Positions 36,301 to 47,341 of a DNA stretch of 64,000 nt are shown one piece after another (position 1 is the first letter of the stretch; every line of letters starts with the position of its first letter). The DNA is from Onchidella celtica (taxonomy: Eukaryota; Mollusca; Gastropoda; Systellommatophora; Onchidiidae), in assembly GCA_963931925.1 (NCBI GenBank), contig OZ007581.1, positions 15,289,322 to 15,353,321 on the forward strand, given 5' to 3'. The notes below the pieces were generated by a model. It was not told the DNA's origin. It worked only from the letters and a program-made list of their open reading frames with translations, and did no database searches. Both the position numbers and the translations under genes were made by a program.

Positions 36301-37740
36301 ACATAAAATTGACATAATACTTTTTTTTTTTTCAGCCAGGACAAATTTAATGTCTGGACAAGTTTAGTGGTAAATACAAAGAAAATGCATCTGCAGTGTG
36401 CAGGCAAAAAAGAATAGTTTACAGTTAAAATGCATATTTCCTGATAAACCATTCATAAAATACACATGTCATTTCTCTCTCTCAAGTGAATGAACTAATT
36501 TATTTATAGAGGTAAGATTGAATCCATAAACTGCATGTCTGTAGTACATTATGAAATTCACAGTAACTGTAAGAGATCGCTGAATACAGAAATGTTTGAC
36601 AATTAAACAATGGACTTTAAGAGCTGGAAGTTGATATTTCTGTTGATGCTAGCATAAACTTAGGACCATTTGACAAGACTTTTAATATGCAGTAAAACAG
36701 TTTCGACTAAAAACATTCTTCTATTATTTATATACTATACAGCTGAAAATATACAGGACGTATTGTCAGAGTCTACGTATATTTAGGATGATGTTACACT
36801 GATGTACATTTTTACTGTAACTCAGAAATGAAACTTAACCAATCTGTGATGATGAGATTTATTTCGTCACCAGTTCTGAGTATTTTGTTATAAACTAGCT
36901 GAACAGTCTCAACACTATCACTGTCTGGGACAGGTCATTTTTCATTTTAGTTTTAATGATTTTGTCATGTTGAAGTATCATTTTGTAACTATAATCCGTT
37001 CAATATTATACGGTTTTAAAATTTCTTTGATATCTCCAGTTTGTCTTAATCAATCAAGATTCAGTTTTGCATGTCCTCCTGTTTCAATTTGTCTTAACTG
37101 AGAACTGTTTATTCACTTGTAAAAAGCCTTGTGTTAGAAATAATACCCAAACGGTACATTGAAACACAAACTAAAAGAGAAGACAGAAAATGGCCGATAT
37201 AATTTTGTATATATTGCGTCCATTGTTATATAGTTCCTTCAAGGCTATGTTGAATTTGTTTGCTTGTTTGTGTTCAAATTCACAAACAGTCCTATGGTTA
37301 ACTCTTGTTCAGTACAACACTTCACTTTAAAGCCTGCAATGCGTTTATCCAAAACATGCACTTTTGCATTTATTTATGAAAACTCGGTGTCAACTGTGGA
37401 TTTTTTCTGGTACTGTAAAAAAACTTCTGGGTTCACCATTTGCTGTCGGACAATTTTTTTATATGTTTTTATAGAGAAAAGAAATGTATCTCTCCCTCCA
37501 TGAACGCGAAAACATTATTTTCTCTTAAGACAGGTTGAAACAGGAGGTCATGGAAAATTTTACATGGATTGATCAAGTCAAGCTAGAGATATTAAATGAA
37601 TAGTAAAACCATATAATGTTGAACGGGCTATAAATACCATTATGTTTCCCTTATATTAAATTATGTTTGACCTGTGAGAACTGACTTGTATTATTGTCAG
37701 AGAATGGTTTAAGAAATAGTTGCCACTGTTATCAATTCGT
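33303..37740. other. 3' UTR and intergenic, with imperfect repeats at 34555-34890
   Basis: No gene recognised after the C1q stop. 34555-34890 holds about four imperfect copies of a segment containing GACCATAAATAGTTGTATG and GAGACAGACAGAC. The rest is AT-rich with short frames on both strands. Confidence 0.5.
33973..33978 (+). promoter_or_regulatory. Candidate polyadenylation signal (AATAAA)
   Basis: First AATAAA downstream of the C1q stop codon, about 670 bases away. Alternatives lie near 34040 and 35324. The proposed 3' UTR includes GT-rich and CA-rich tracts at 33305-33400. Confidence 0.3.
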
Positions 37741-37779
37741 TTATGTTGAAATATATATATATATAATACTCTTGTCTAT

Positions 37780-38420
37780 TTTGTTGTTGTTGTTGTCTCC
37801 CTTAACCCCTTGCGGTGTCGTCGGGGCGCCGCCTTGATGCACTGTACACCTCCTTCCTCCATTTCTCTCTGTCGTGGGTGAGGGCCTGGGTCTCTGCAAA
37901 GGGCTTGCCTGTCCACTCTGAGATGTTATCCGCCCATTTTTTCTTCTGTCTGCCTCTCTTTCTGCTGCCCCTAACGGTTCCTTGTAGGATTGTCTTTGAT
38001 AAGCCATTGGATCTTGTTGTGTGACCATACCATTTCATCTTTCGTTTCTTGACTATGGTGAGTAGATCGTCGTGGGGGCCAATATGTTGTTGGATGATCT
38101 GCCAGACTCGTTCGTTGGTAATATGGTCCAGGTATCCAATGCCGAGTATGTTTCTATAGCATTTCATCTCAATTGCTTGAATCTTTCTTTGCAACTCTGC
38201 AGTGAGGGTCCATGTTTCACATGCATACAGAAAGATAGACAGTACCAGTGCATGCATGAGTCGGATCTTGTACTTCATGGTGATGTTTTTATCCCTCCAT
38301 ATTGGTCGCAGTTTTGTCAGTGCGGTCATGGTTTGTGCAGATCTTGCGAGGACCTCCGCGCGCGATCCGTTGTCCGAGATGATAGCCCCTAAATACTTGA
38401 ATTGATTGACTATTTCAAAA
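37780..38420 (-). mobile_element. 5'-truncated non-LTR retrotransposon, reverse-transcriptase C-terminal region
   Basis: The minus-strand frame from about 38420 reads FKYLGAIISDNGS, then KIRLMHALVLSIFLYACETW and TNERVWQIIQ, and ends with RKRGRQKKKW and THDREKWRKEVYSA. This is the thumb and C-terminal region of a LINE reverse transcriptase, followed by the usual basic tail and HDRE-W motif. The catalytic YADD part is missing, so the copy is 5' truncated. A (CAA)n run lies at the 3' end near 37783-37797. The frame upstream of 38420 is host sequence open by chance. Clade not assigned. Confidence 0.8.
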
Positions 38421-40397
38421 TACATAAATACGTAACATTTGATTTTATAAGTACAGAAACAATAAATCTTTGTTGAATTTATCTTTGCTTGTATTTCTTG
38501 GTTTTTTGGTGATGATGTGGTTGTGGCTGATAATCTTGATTGTAATAAAGCTGAAGTTACAGTTGATGTTGTTGTAAGTATGAAATGAGTCAAGAAATAA
38601 ATGGCCATGGTTCAGCATCACTGACATGGATATATCAGTTCAGTCAGGGAAATTTCTGAGATGTTGCTGCCTGTGCCACAAGAAAGGGAGATATAAACAT
38701 TTGTACATCTGACCCCCATGTCAAAACTTCACAGACCAGATAATTTTTATTGTTGTCTTTTTTTTTTTTACCAATATCAACATTCAAGGTCAAAGTAACA
38801 AAAAAAACAAAACCCACAAAACTTCCAAAACAAATATACAAATGTTACATACAAGGAAACAATATTTCACAGTTCAGAAAGATCATCAAGAGATAAGAAG
38901 TGTCTGAGTGAAGGTAGAAATTGTGACAGAAATGACAAACATGAAATATTTCATTAAGGATGGAAAGTTGTAGAATGATATCTGAATAGTCAATCACTAA
39001 TCTCAAAACATCAGCACAGTTAAATGTACACATGTATAGACAACCTACATGCGTGCGTGTAAATAAAAATTAGGTTATTTGGTCAATGAATAGTAATAAA
39101 ACAGTAACAACAACAATAACATAAAAAATAAATAAACACATTACAAAAATTGGTTCCTAGTTAAATTCACCACAGACTTATGTCCTCAAAATACAAAATA
39201 AAATATTAATATGAAAACACTGACTTTCACACAGTTACGGCTTCACAATACATGCAATACATTATAACAAATCGTTTCACTGTAGTGTCTGCTTGGCTCA
39301 ATAAACTCAAAACCAGCAAGGGGTTGGTGAGCACTTCTAGTAGCGTCTCCTTCTGTCCTATCGTTGTGTTACATTCTGTATATTATAATTGTCTTGCTTT
39401 TTCCTAGCACAATGTGACCGTTATCTTGTCGACGTGCTTTCTTCAAACTCAAGAGCAGTTGTGCAGATTAAACTTTTCACACTTAGGCCTTATGTAGTAT
39501 AAATAATAAGAGAAAAAGATATCATTTCTCCCATATTGCGGCATTAGGTCACTGTGACAAACAAGAATTGGAAAACTCTGACTGCACCATATAGGGTTTC
39601 TGTCCACAGAACACGCACAGATTGCATCGGAAAAATTCCATCTGATGTCCATCGGAACCTGACAGTCAAAAGCAAACCCACAGCCCACGACACACAACGG
39701 CACAGTCAACAGCCTACTCTGCCTTCCAGCTGGCAATAGTGTGTTGAGGAGGGAGCAAACACTATTCTTGGAGTGATAGTGCAAGAGAAAAAGACTTCGA
39801 AGTTAAGGCATGTTATGAGCCCATCTCATGTTCTAGCATCACGATGCATTAGGCGATTGTCTCCCACTTGAAAAGTACATGCTGCTGACTAGAATTGCAG
39901 TGATTATCTCAAAATGTAAAAAAAAAAACAACACATTCGTAGAATAACTGGTACAGTTGAGTTTTCTTACGGGTTTTGCCAGCACATTCGTTCCAGCAAA
40001 TTGGACATGAACTTCATGAAGAAGACTCCAGAAACGTTTGTTCGACTTTTATTAGTAGATGAACAAAAACAGAATCACATCGAGGTATGCCAAGAATTAA
40101 TGAATTACGAACTACTGATAGGATTTTTTTAAACGACTGTAACATGTGATGAAACGCATATGACCCAGAAGATCTAATACTGTTGAAATATTTCTTTTGT
40201 TTGCTTCTTTTTTTTGTTTCTTTTTAATAATTTGATCTAATTATTAGGCCTGTGTTTTACAATGCAAAATGCGTTTAAAGAAATTTCAAAGTTTGGCCAC
40301 ACTCTAACAAATAAACAATCAGTTCCATTGACATTTTGGTGTAAAATATGAGCTTATGCAAAATTTCTAAGAAATCGATGTTGATTCTGCTCACGGT

Positions 40398-40446
<49 letters not shown>

Positions 40447-40865
40447 CGTTCGCACACGTAGAATCTGATCACCTTATTCTGCTCTGTGATCACTTCGACA
40501 CGGACAATGCACGTCAACTGTTACCTGTGTGTACTTCATATCTGAACTGAATAATTGTGTAATATGTCTTTGTGTGTGTGTGTGTATGTGTGTCGGTGGG
40601 TAGATCTGTGTGTATATTATGTATACGTCGATAAATAGGCGTGTGTTTGTGGGTGTTTGAAATGTTTGTGACTGCGGTAGGTGATTGTGACAATTACAAT
40701 TCGAGCGAGCCTTTAACCTGTAGTTTTAGTTTATATTTTGTTTTTGTCAGTGTTTGCCAGTGTTATGTCATGCCAGTGTCATTTTAGCACAAAGAGAGGC
40801 CTTAAGGGCTTCATCAGGCTGCAGACCAGTGAATGTCCTAAAACAATGTGACGGATGGGCAGGCT
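38421..40865. other. Non-coding; (CA)n microsatellite at 40399-40444
   Basis: No supported gene. Several frames of 60-110 codons lack recognisable domains. A pure CA repeat of about 46 bases lies at 40399-40444 and a (GT)n tract near 40570. Confidence 0.5.
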
Positions 40866-40945
40866 GGGCCGTGCCTAGAACAAGATTTGAACCTGGTCTC
40901 TCTTACATTCGGATCAAGGGCTGTAACCACTAGCCTAGTCTAGGA
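40866..40945 (-). repeat. tRNA-derived SINE head fragment
   Basis: On the minus strand an A-box-like GGCTAGTGGTTACAG is followed by a B-box-like GGTTCAAATCT after about 32 bases. No SINE body from the 9.5-kb family follows. 40946-43017 contains no recognised gene. Confidence 0.5.
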
Positions 40946-43017
40946 TATTGCGTCAGAGAAACTGAAGTAGGCCTACACGGTGTTTAATTTGATCTTCTAC
41001 TACATTCTTAAGGATAATACTTGAGTCTTTACTGCCCTGTGTGGTCAGTCAGTGATTTCAGAGAAAATAAGTGTGTAACTTGAAATACGGGCAGTGTCAC
41101 CGAAAAGAAACTATTTAAAGAGAAAAAGCACGAAAAAGCATGAATTAAAAATATCGTAAAATGTTTTTATTGTATTTTACATACTTCTTTTCATGAAATT
41201 TACTAACAGCATCAGCAACAACGAGAATAACAACAACTGCGGTTGAATGTTTATCACCCAACCAATATACTAACTGACAAAAAAGACTAAAAAGGACTTG
41301 ACAGAAGGCTGATATATTGGGAAAAAATATATGGTTAGAAAAAATTCCAACGTTAGCTTCAAACAAGGACGGCTTCATGAATAAACTTAACAGTTAAATA
41401 CAATAGCAAAAAATGAATCTTACCCAAACAAACAAAGAAACCTACTACCACTACTAGCCCAGCAGTGTCACAAAAGATACTAGAAACGATAAGATGAGAC
41501 ACTGTCCTCTTCGCACCACTAAAAAAAACGTGCACACAATTTGCACGCTGATCGGGGGCGGGGGCCCATGGCGTATGGTATGAAAAAAAATGCTTGATAT
41601 CATATAATAATAATGGAGCTTGGGCCCAACTTTGTTCCCGCAAAGGCTTTTTTACTACGCAACGTAGAGAAATGAAACTTGGCACATGTATGTAAAATGT
41701 ATAAAGCCTGTACGTGTCGTGCTCATTTTTTCCCGAAACTCTTTACTTTTTCCAGAAATTCAGTTATAATTATCAGTTATCAATTCATGATTGCGAATAC
41801 GACGTGATAATGTACTTCCGTCAATTTCGTCATTTCCGCCTCTTACCGGAAATGTAAACTCTCGAAATAGAGTTCACTTGAGATTCAGCCACGCCAAGAA
41901 AATTTTGATACCAAGTATAGTGTTATACAGATGAGGTGAGTGCCATTCATTCATACCAAGAAAACTGTGTATAAACATTTTTGTGTGCTTCAAGCTCGGA
42001 ATGAAATATTTTTATTATAGATTTTAGATCTCGGAGTGTCAGTCATGCCAAGAAAACTTTGTCGAAAGGCTAGGCCTCTCATGCCTCGAACTCTAGAGCT
42101 AATGCTCAAAGAAAGAAAAATGTAATAATAAAATAAAAAAAAAAGAATTACGGGATTTTGAACAAGACCTAATGCCGCTTACACAGCTCGGATTTGCGTG
42201 AAATTTTACATGTACCCGCCCTGCGACCCGCAAATGTTTTTTTTTTAAATTTGGAGTCCTGAAAAGGTGGGTAAGTATTTTTTGAGTTTGCTTGATGCCG
42301 CTAATTGACTACTTCCGATCCTTCATTTTTTACGACAACATGAGCGCATGACGTCATAATTTCCTGAAAAATTCTCCTATCTATCTATTAATAGCCAATT
42401 TTTTTGTGGATAACCCAAAGTGTCTCGACATCAATGTCTTTGTGCTGATTCCTTTCGGTCTGGAGTGTTGTGCTTAACCATTCGAAGAATGGGGCAATTA
42501 CTAGTATTGGTAAATCTATGATGCAAAATTGTGACAATGATACTGTGTCTTAAAAAAAAAATTGCCACAGTTTTCCCCCAGCGATTGAGGTTTTAATTCC
42601 GCAATAAGTGACGACAATCAAGGCTTATAGCGATACCAGAACAGTCAACAAAATTCAATATTTTCGCTATTTGGCTTTGTAAAATACGGTACTTTTCATG
42701 ACTTCCGCGCATTTGCCGCTAGTTGGCAGTGCGAATTCTGTGCACGCTAAAAGCATTAGCTGTCTGATTTTATCAATTCTAGTATCTTTGATGTCATTAC
42801 ATACTAGGTGCTTCATTTTCATTCTGTATTATTTATTTACTTAATATTTTTTTTCCAGAAACTGCATCTAATGTAAATAGTTAAATGTACTACTAAAATA
42901 TAATCATTATCGTTCACTGTCTTCCCTAAACCTTCAGAGTTATGTCACATTGTTATTGTTCCTCTCTTGGACGATCACCGCCCGCAGCAAAGAGCTTTGT
43001 CAGAGGCCCGGCCTTTC

Positions 43018-43542
43018 TTAGGCATCAGTAATTAATACCTCGGTGTTGCCTGCAACGTCTGTAACTGTCAATGTGTTGAAATATTGGGGTGTCATTTTCT
43101 GTTCATCTGCATGCACCGACAGATCACTAAAATTATAAGGGTTGCAAGCATAGTCGTAAACATGTTGTGTACTACATCTTTCACAGTTGTGTGTGTGGTG
43201 AGTGTTCTTTACGGTGTCATCACGGGGATGCATTTCGTCAACACCGAGATCCTTGTTCTTCACTGAGATTGGGATGGGCTGATGCTCCGTGGCGTTCGGG
43301 ACATGGCTGTTCTGATGTTTCAATGTGTTTTGGGGACGTATTGAAAATGACATATTAGACGCAGCTGAATGGGTATCACTGGGCAACTTCGCAACTGACT
43401 TTCGGCGTTTCCACAAAATACAGGCGACAATGGTCATGGCCATGGCTACAGCGATGACGCCGACAACTACACCGACGATGATCCCAGTGTTGTCATCTCC
43501 CGCCTTGGAACCATCGCCACTTGCGGCATCAATTCCTGACAT
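43018..43542 (-). CDS. Cys-rich single-pass membrane protein A: stalk, transmembrane helix and tail
   Basis: The frame reads MSGIDAASGDGSKAGDDNTG, then a hydrophobic helix (IIVGVVVGVIAVAMAMTIVA) followed by CILWKRRK, a classic stop-transfer signal. The cytosolic tail is about 125 residues, with a HVYDYACNPYNF segment rich in tyrosine. The same SGDGSKAGDDNTG stalk occurs in the paralogue at 45080-45478. The first Met may not be the true start: a Ser/Thr-rich stalk precedes it in frame back to a TGA. I do not recognise the family. It is probably a receptor-like membrane protein. Confidence 0.55.
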   Translation of the reverse strand: MSGIDAASGDGSKAGDDNTGIIVGVVVGVIAVAMAMTIVACILWKRRKSVAKLPSDTHSAASNMSFSIRPQNTLKHQNSHVPNATEHQPIPISVKNKDLGVDEMHPRDDTVKNTHHTHNCERCSTQHVYDYACNPYNFSDLSVHADEQKMTPQYFNTLTVTDVAGNTEVLITDA

Positions 43543-43543
43543 A

Positions 43544-43990
43544 CTAGATTTCCCAGGGGAAGTAGTGGTTATTGTATCGTGTGCAGTGGTAGAGATGGCA
43601 GCAGCTCAAGTGGATTTCTGGGAGGTTGGAGATCTGATAATTCTTGGAGATGATATTTGTGGAGTCTGCAATATCAGTGCAATCATTACATACTTCAACA
43701 TTCGGTAATTGAGCTGTCAAATTTTCTCCTGGATATTTCCAGTGCAGACTAAAGCAAGTAGAATTACACATTCTCGGGCTGGGCACACGGAAAAAGTCAT
43801 TCATCTCAGCACATGGTGTGGTATTGCCAAGTGATCTAAGACACACAAGTGCTGACTGTGAATAACTGTTTTGACAAGTGTACATGGATGGATGAGAATT
43901 AAAAACGACATCTGCTTGTCTGAATATTTTAGGTGCGGCATGCTCTCTTGACTGTATTCTGCTGTACACAGTGGAAATGCTCTGTCGCAT
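43544..43990 (-). CDS. Cys-rich membrane protein A: ectodomain, different frame
   Basis: The frame contains MYTCQNSYSQSALVCL, a TTPCAEMNDFFRVPS block, MCNSTCFSLHWKYPGE and LPNVEVCNDCTD, giving eight cysteines. The paralogue at 45.4-45.7 kb has the same cysteine spacing. The continuation past CNDCTD in this frame is not conserved; the conserved stalk and helix lie in a shifted frame (43018-43542). Either an intron lies between them or the gene is broken. No signal peptide is seen in this exon, so an upstream exon is likely. Confidence 0.5.
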   Translation of the reverse strand: MRQSISTVYSRIQSREHAAPKIFRQADVVFNSHPSMYTCQNSYSQSALVCLRSLGNTTPCAEMNDFFRVPSPRMCNSTCFSLHWKYPGENLTAQLPNVEVCNDCTDIADSTNIISKNYQISNLPEIHLSCCHLYHCTRYNNHYFPWEI

Positions 43991-45079
43991 AAACAGTGTT
44001 GAAACCTGCCGGAGTAAGCGACAAACGAAATAAAAATGGCCAAGGCATTATTCAGAATTCATATCAACACACACACACACACATTCATACACATACACAC
44101 AGACCGCGTTCTTGTTCGGCATCCCCCAACTATTTCCCCCTTTCCAGATATCTCTTTGGTGGTTATCCTACAATAATTATCATTTAAAGATCTTCATATT
44201 ACAAATTTATAAGGAACTAGAAAAGAAAAGCATTTCTTTAATTCATATTTATCTCGATAACGAATGATAATCTGTACAATGGCTATAAAAAAAAATGTCC
44301 ATATTTAAAAACACCTAACTTTATAATACTTAATAATTTGGAATCATACAATATGCCACCTATGGAAGCTTTCTGGCTCACTGCTGACCGCTCTCTCGCT
44401 GCGACCCCTCTTCCACCCCCCACCCCCACCCCCCGCAGACGAGACAGGTGGACGGATGACTACGCTGATGATTTATTAATATTGGACTTTTTTTTATGTT
44501 ACTCAAGTGATAATTCCTCTATTCGGTACTGACACCGTTATTTTTATGAAACTAGAACATTGCAGTCGTTTTGAAGGTTGGTGTTCACACTTATCGCTTC
44601 ATATACTTTAATGTAGACGACTGGCAAGGTTTAAGGTCCCTTACTGAGATGGCACGCGCTCAGCAAATTACGAGGTGCTATTGTTTACACTAGACTAATG
44701 GAATCAAGGGCAAGGAAGGGGGCGCTAACTGTTCATCATAATAAACCAGCGTGGACTGGATGTTTGGCAGAAGATTAACGGTGTTGTTTAGAGGAAGGAC
44801 ACTTAAACAGTAAACAAATCATCGCAGAACATTTAGGAGCACACTGGGGTAAGGTCAGGGAAAATATGTACTAGGGAAAATGATAAATAATTAAATAAAA
44901 GATACTAGGGCATTAATGAAAATTAACGCCCCGGTTTAGACTTGGGGGTGGAACTATATTGTGACTGACGACACGAAGGTGGCGGTTGTGTTATCAACCA
45001 ACCACAGCCTGTGTACTAAGCGCTAAGGCAGGAGAGACTGGTTTATATACAGTTGATGTCCCATTCAAACCTAAATCGT
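43991..45079. other. Spacer between paralogues A and B, no gene seen
   Basis: It contains a CA tract at 44068-44100 and a C-rich stretch near 44410. No domain is recognised. Confidence 0.5.
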
Positions 45080-45478
45080 TTAGACCATCGAGACGTGTAT
45101 AGTGACCATTTGAATTCGTTGCATACGAGGGTTTTTTAGTATGACTGTGTCGTCTGCTCCATTGACTGTATTGCTGGCAGAAGGAGGGGATAGAACACCT
45201 GTAGAAATGGAGTTATTGTCAGCGGACAGCTTTGCAGGCAACTTTCGTCGTCTCCATAACAAAATGACAAGGAGGACCAAGACGACGATAACAACCACAA
45301 TGCTAAGGACTACCCCGACGATCATCCCTGTGTTGTCATCTCCGGCCTTAGAACCATCGCCACTTACGGCACCAGTTCCAGACATGTTGGTTCTAGCAGG
45401 GGAACTGGTAGATATTGTATCTTGGGCAGCAGCAGAGATAGCAGCAGTTGCAATGGATATCTGGGAGGCTGGAGACAT
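45080..45478 (-). CDS. Cys-rich single-pass membrane protein B: stalk, transmembrane helix and tail
   Basis: Paralogue of A. It has a Ser/Thr/Ala-rich stalk, SGDGSKAGDDNTG, a helix (MIVGVVLSIVVVIVVLVLLV) and LWRRRKLPAKL as stop-transfer. The tail is short (about 58 residues) and lacks the Tyr-rich end of A. The frame upstream of the stalk is closed by a stop, as in A, at an equivalent place, so a shared intron is as likely as a shared lesion. Confidence 0.55.
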   Translation of the reverse strand: MSPASQISIATAAISAAAQDTISTSSPARTNMSGTGAVSGDGSKAGDDNTGMIVGVVLSIVVVIVVLVLLVILLWRRRKLPAKLSADNNSISTGVLSPPSASNTVNGADDTVILKNPRMQRIQMVTIHVSMV

Positions 45479-45489
45479 GGTAATTCATG

Positions 45490-45727
45490 GTGATGATGTA
45501 TGTGGTGCTGGGTTGTTATATCAGTGCAATCATCACATACTTCAACATCGGGAAGTTGGACTGTCAAACTCTCCCCCCCCCCCCCCTGGATATTTAAAGT
45601 GCAGACCAAAGCAAGCAGAAGAGCACATGGTGGAGCTGGGAACACGGAAAAAGTGATTCATCTGAGCACAGGCATTCCTATGTGAGCACGCAAGGGCTGA
45701 CTGGCTATCACCGTTTTCACAGGTGTA
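45490..45727 (-). CDS. Cys-rich membrane protein B: ectodomain
   Basis: Reading from 45727 the minus strand gives YTCENGDSQSALAC, NACAQMNHFFRVPS, MCSSACFGLHFKYPGG and, after a run of C on the plus strand at 45574-45586, LPDVEVCDDCTD. The cysteine pattern matches A. The homopolymer changes the reading frame of the two halves, so the gene is either mutated there or the tract is a sequencing artefact. The coordinates follow homology, not a start codon. A GA microsatellite at 45728-45776 directly abuts it. Confidence 0.5.

Positions 45728-45776
<49 letters not shown>
45728..45776. repeat. (GA)n microsatellite
   Basis: Nearly pure GA repeat between the paralogue B ectodomain and the Gypsy remnant. 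Confidence 0.9.
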
Positions 45777-46062
45777 ATGCGGAAGCACGGTTATCTCGGG
45801 CAACACCAGGTACCTCAGTTATTGAGATGATGTAACAGAGGGTGTAAATTTCAGTACGTTATAATAGAGAGAGTTAGATGATCTGAACTGCTACCCTTTA
45901 AAAACGAAATTGTCACGAACTGTAACAGTTGTAAAAATGAAAGAAAACAGGATCCGATGAACACTTAACAGCGAAGTTTAATAACCGTAGAAAAGAGCTG
46001 GATATCTCACAACTTACTTATGCCTAGCGGGGAAGGAAGTCAAATCTGACTATGTAACTTCA

Positions 46063-46413
46063 CTAGATTTTGCACACATGCTCGCTCGCCGCTGCCTGCG
46101 TCGTTGCTGGTGTGGTCCAGGGGTTATATCTTTTGAGAAGGTTAGCGTGCCAGATCTTCCCTTTCACACCTATCTTGACTCTGTAGTCGTTGAAGCCGAC
46201 AACCGAGACTACCGTGTGTGGTCCCTTCCACTGGCGTAGGAGCTTGTTACAGTTCGTCGGCAGCAGTACTAACACTTCATCGCCAGGGCGGAACTTCCTC
46301 TTTCGCCCCTTCCGGTCGTAATAAGTTTTCTGTCTACCTTGTGCCTTGGAGAGCTCTCCCTTCGTTAGTTCCCATTTGGCTTCGTTAATTGGCAGTCTGC
46401 AGCATCTCTCCAA
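46063..46413 (-). pseudogene. Gypsy integrase C-terminal fragment
   Basis: About 100 residues corresponding to the end of integrase. They include QGRQKTYYDRKGRKRKFRPG, EVLVLLPT, a WKGPHTVV GPY/F-type module and KIWHANLLKRY. The last residues read into LTR sequence (EHVCKI then TAG), which fixes one deletion junction. The catalytic core is missing. Confidence 0.8.
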
Positions 46414-46429
46414 GGCTCTCTAGGTCAAC

Positions 46430-46830
46430 AGGGCAGACAGAGATGTCGTCGAAGTGGATCTGGGCTAGTCGGCTTTCTCGGCGAACCTCTCGAAATGCAG
46501 TAGCCAGCTATCAGGGTCGTCCTTCCCATCATGAAATGCGGGTAGCTTGGGTCTCTTGGAAATGGCGTGGTCGGTGCTCCTCTGCGTTGGGTCGTTGCCT
46601 TAACTTTGATGACGGATCCTCTCCATCTCCAACTCGTGGTTAATCCTTTTCCTTTCCAGCTGTCGTTGAGCCTCCTTTTCCTGAGCCTCTATTTTAAGCT
46701 TCTCCATACCATTTCGAGCCTCTCTTTCTCTTTCCTCCTTCAAGCCTTCACGGATGTAGTCCTGTCTCTCCTTCCCAGTGAGCCCAATGGCATCCGCTTC
46801 CTGGCCAAGCCTTCCAATAGCCTCTGACAT
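46430..46830 (-). pseudogene. Gypsy gag N-terminal fragment
   Basis: It starts MSEAIGRLGQEADAIGLTG, then a charged helical region rich in E, R and K. A frame break near 46600 separates this from a second part, KRPKLPAFHDGKDDPDSWLL, ending at a stop near 46460. The layout parallels the Gag at 56853-58193: short N-terminal helix, charged coiled coil, then PKLP-F-x-D. Confidence 0.7.
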
Positions 46831-46910
46831 GTTGTGGATATCCTCGATGATCCTTACGCAATTTACTGCACTTTATGAACACCTCCATGGTCCGGATCGG
46901 ATCTGATCGG

Positions 46911-46928
46911 ATCCCGGACGAGCCCCCA
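46911..46928 (-). promoter_or_regulatory. Primer-binding site of proline-tRNA type
   Basis: The minus strand reads TGGGGGCTCGTCCGGGAT, the 18-base motif known as the proline-tRNA primer-binding site of gammaretroviruses and many Gypsy elements. It lies 3 bases inside the 5' LTR. Confidence 0.85.
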
Positions 46929-47341
46929 ATATGTAACAGTGGGTTTAAATTTCAGCATGCTATAATGGGGAAAGTTAGATGATCTGAACTGCTGCCCTTT
47001 AATAACGAAAACTGTCACGAACTCTTGTAAAAATGAATGAAAACAGGATCCGATGAACACTTTACACTAAAGTTTAATAACTGTGGATGAAACCTGGGTA
47101 TCTCGCAATTTACTTACCCCTAGCCGTGAAGGCACTCAAATCTGACTATGTAACTTCATTAGATCTTCCACATACACTCGCTCACCTGGCCATCCTAAGG
47201 CCAGGCGATCCTATATATATATATGTATCCATATTGATCGAACTTTCCCGATTTGACTTCCCAATTAGCTCAATATAAATCTAGAACGTGCAGGATACAT
47301 ACCAATCGTCCAATCACACAAGAACACGTCGATATGTTACA

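Larger units (their letters stand above)
45831..47341 (-). mobile_element. Internally deleted Ty3/Gypsy element
   Basis: From 5' to 3' on the minus strand: LTR 47341-46932 (410 bp, TGTAACAT...ACTGTTACA), a 3-base spacer, primer-binding site 46928-46911, gag N terminus to about 46440, then directly the integrase C terminus (46413-46063), then a partial 3' LTR (about 46082-45831). Most of gag, protease, RT and RNase H, the polypurine tract and the front of the 3' LTR are deleted. Flanking 5-mers do not match. Confidence 0.85.

Noticed and set aside
39449..39784. 111-codon minus-strand Cys-containing frame
   Set aside because: No signal peptide, domain or paralogue; overlapping plus frame equally open.
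45831..47341. Possible 5-bp target duplication of the deleted Gypsy element
   Set aside because: Flanks GATGA and TCTCT do not match, so no duplication is claimed; the same holds for the solo LTR at 8183-8608.
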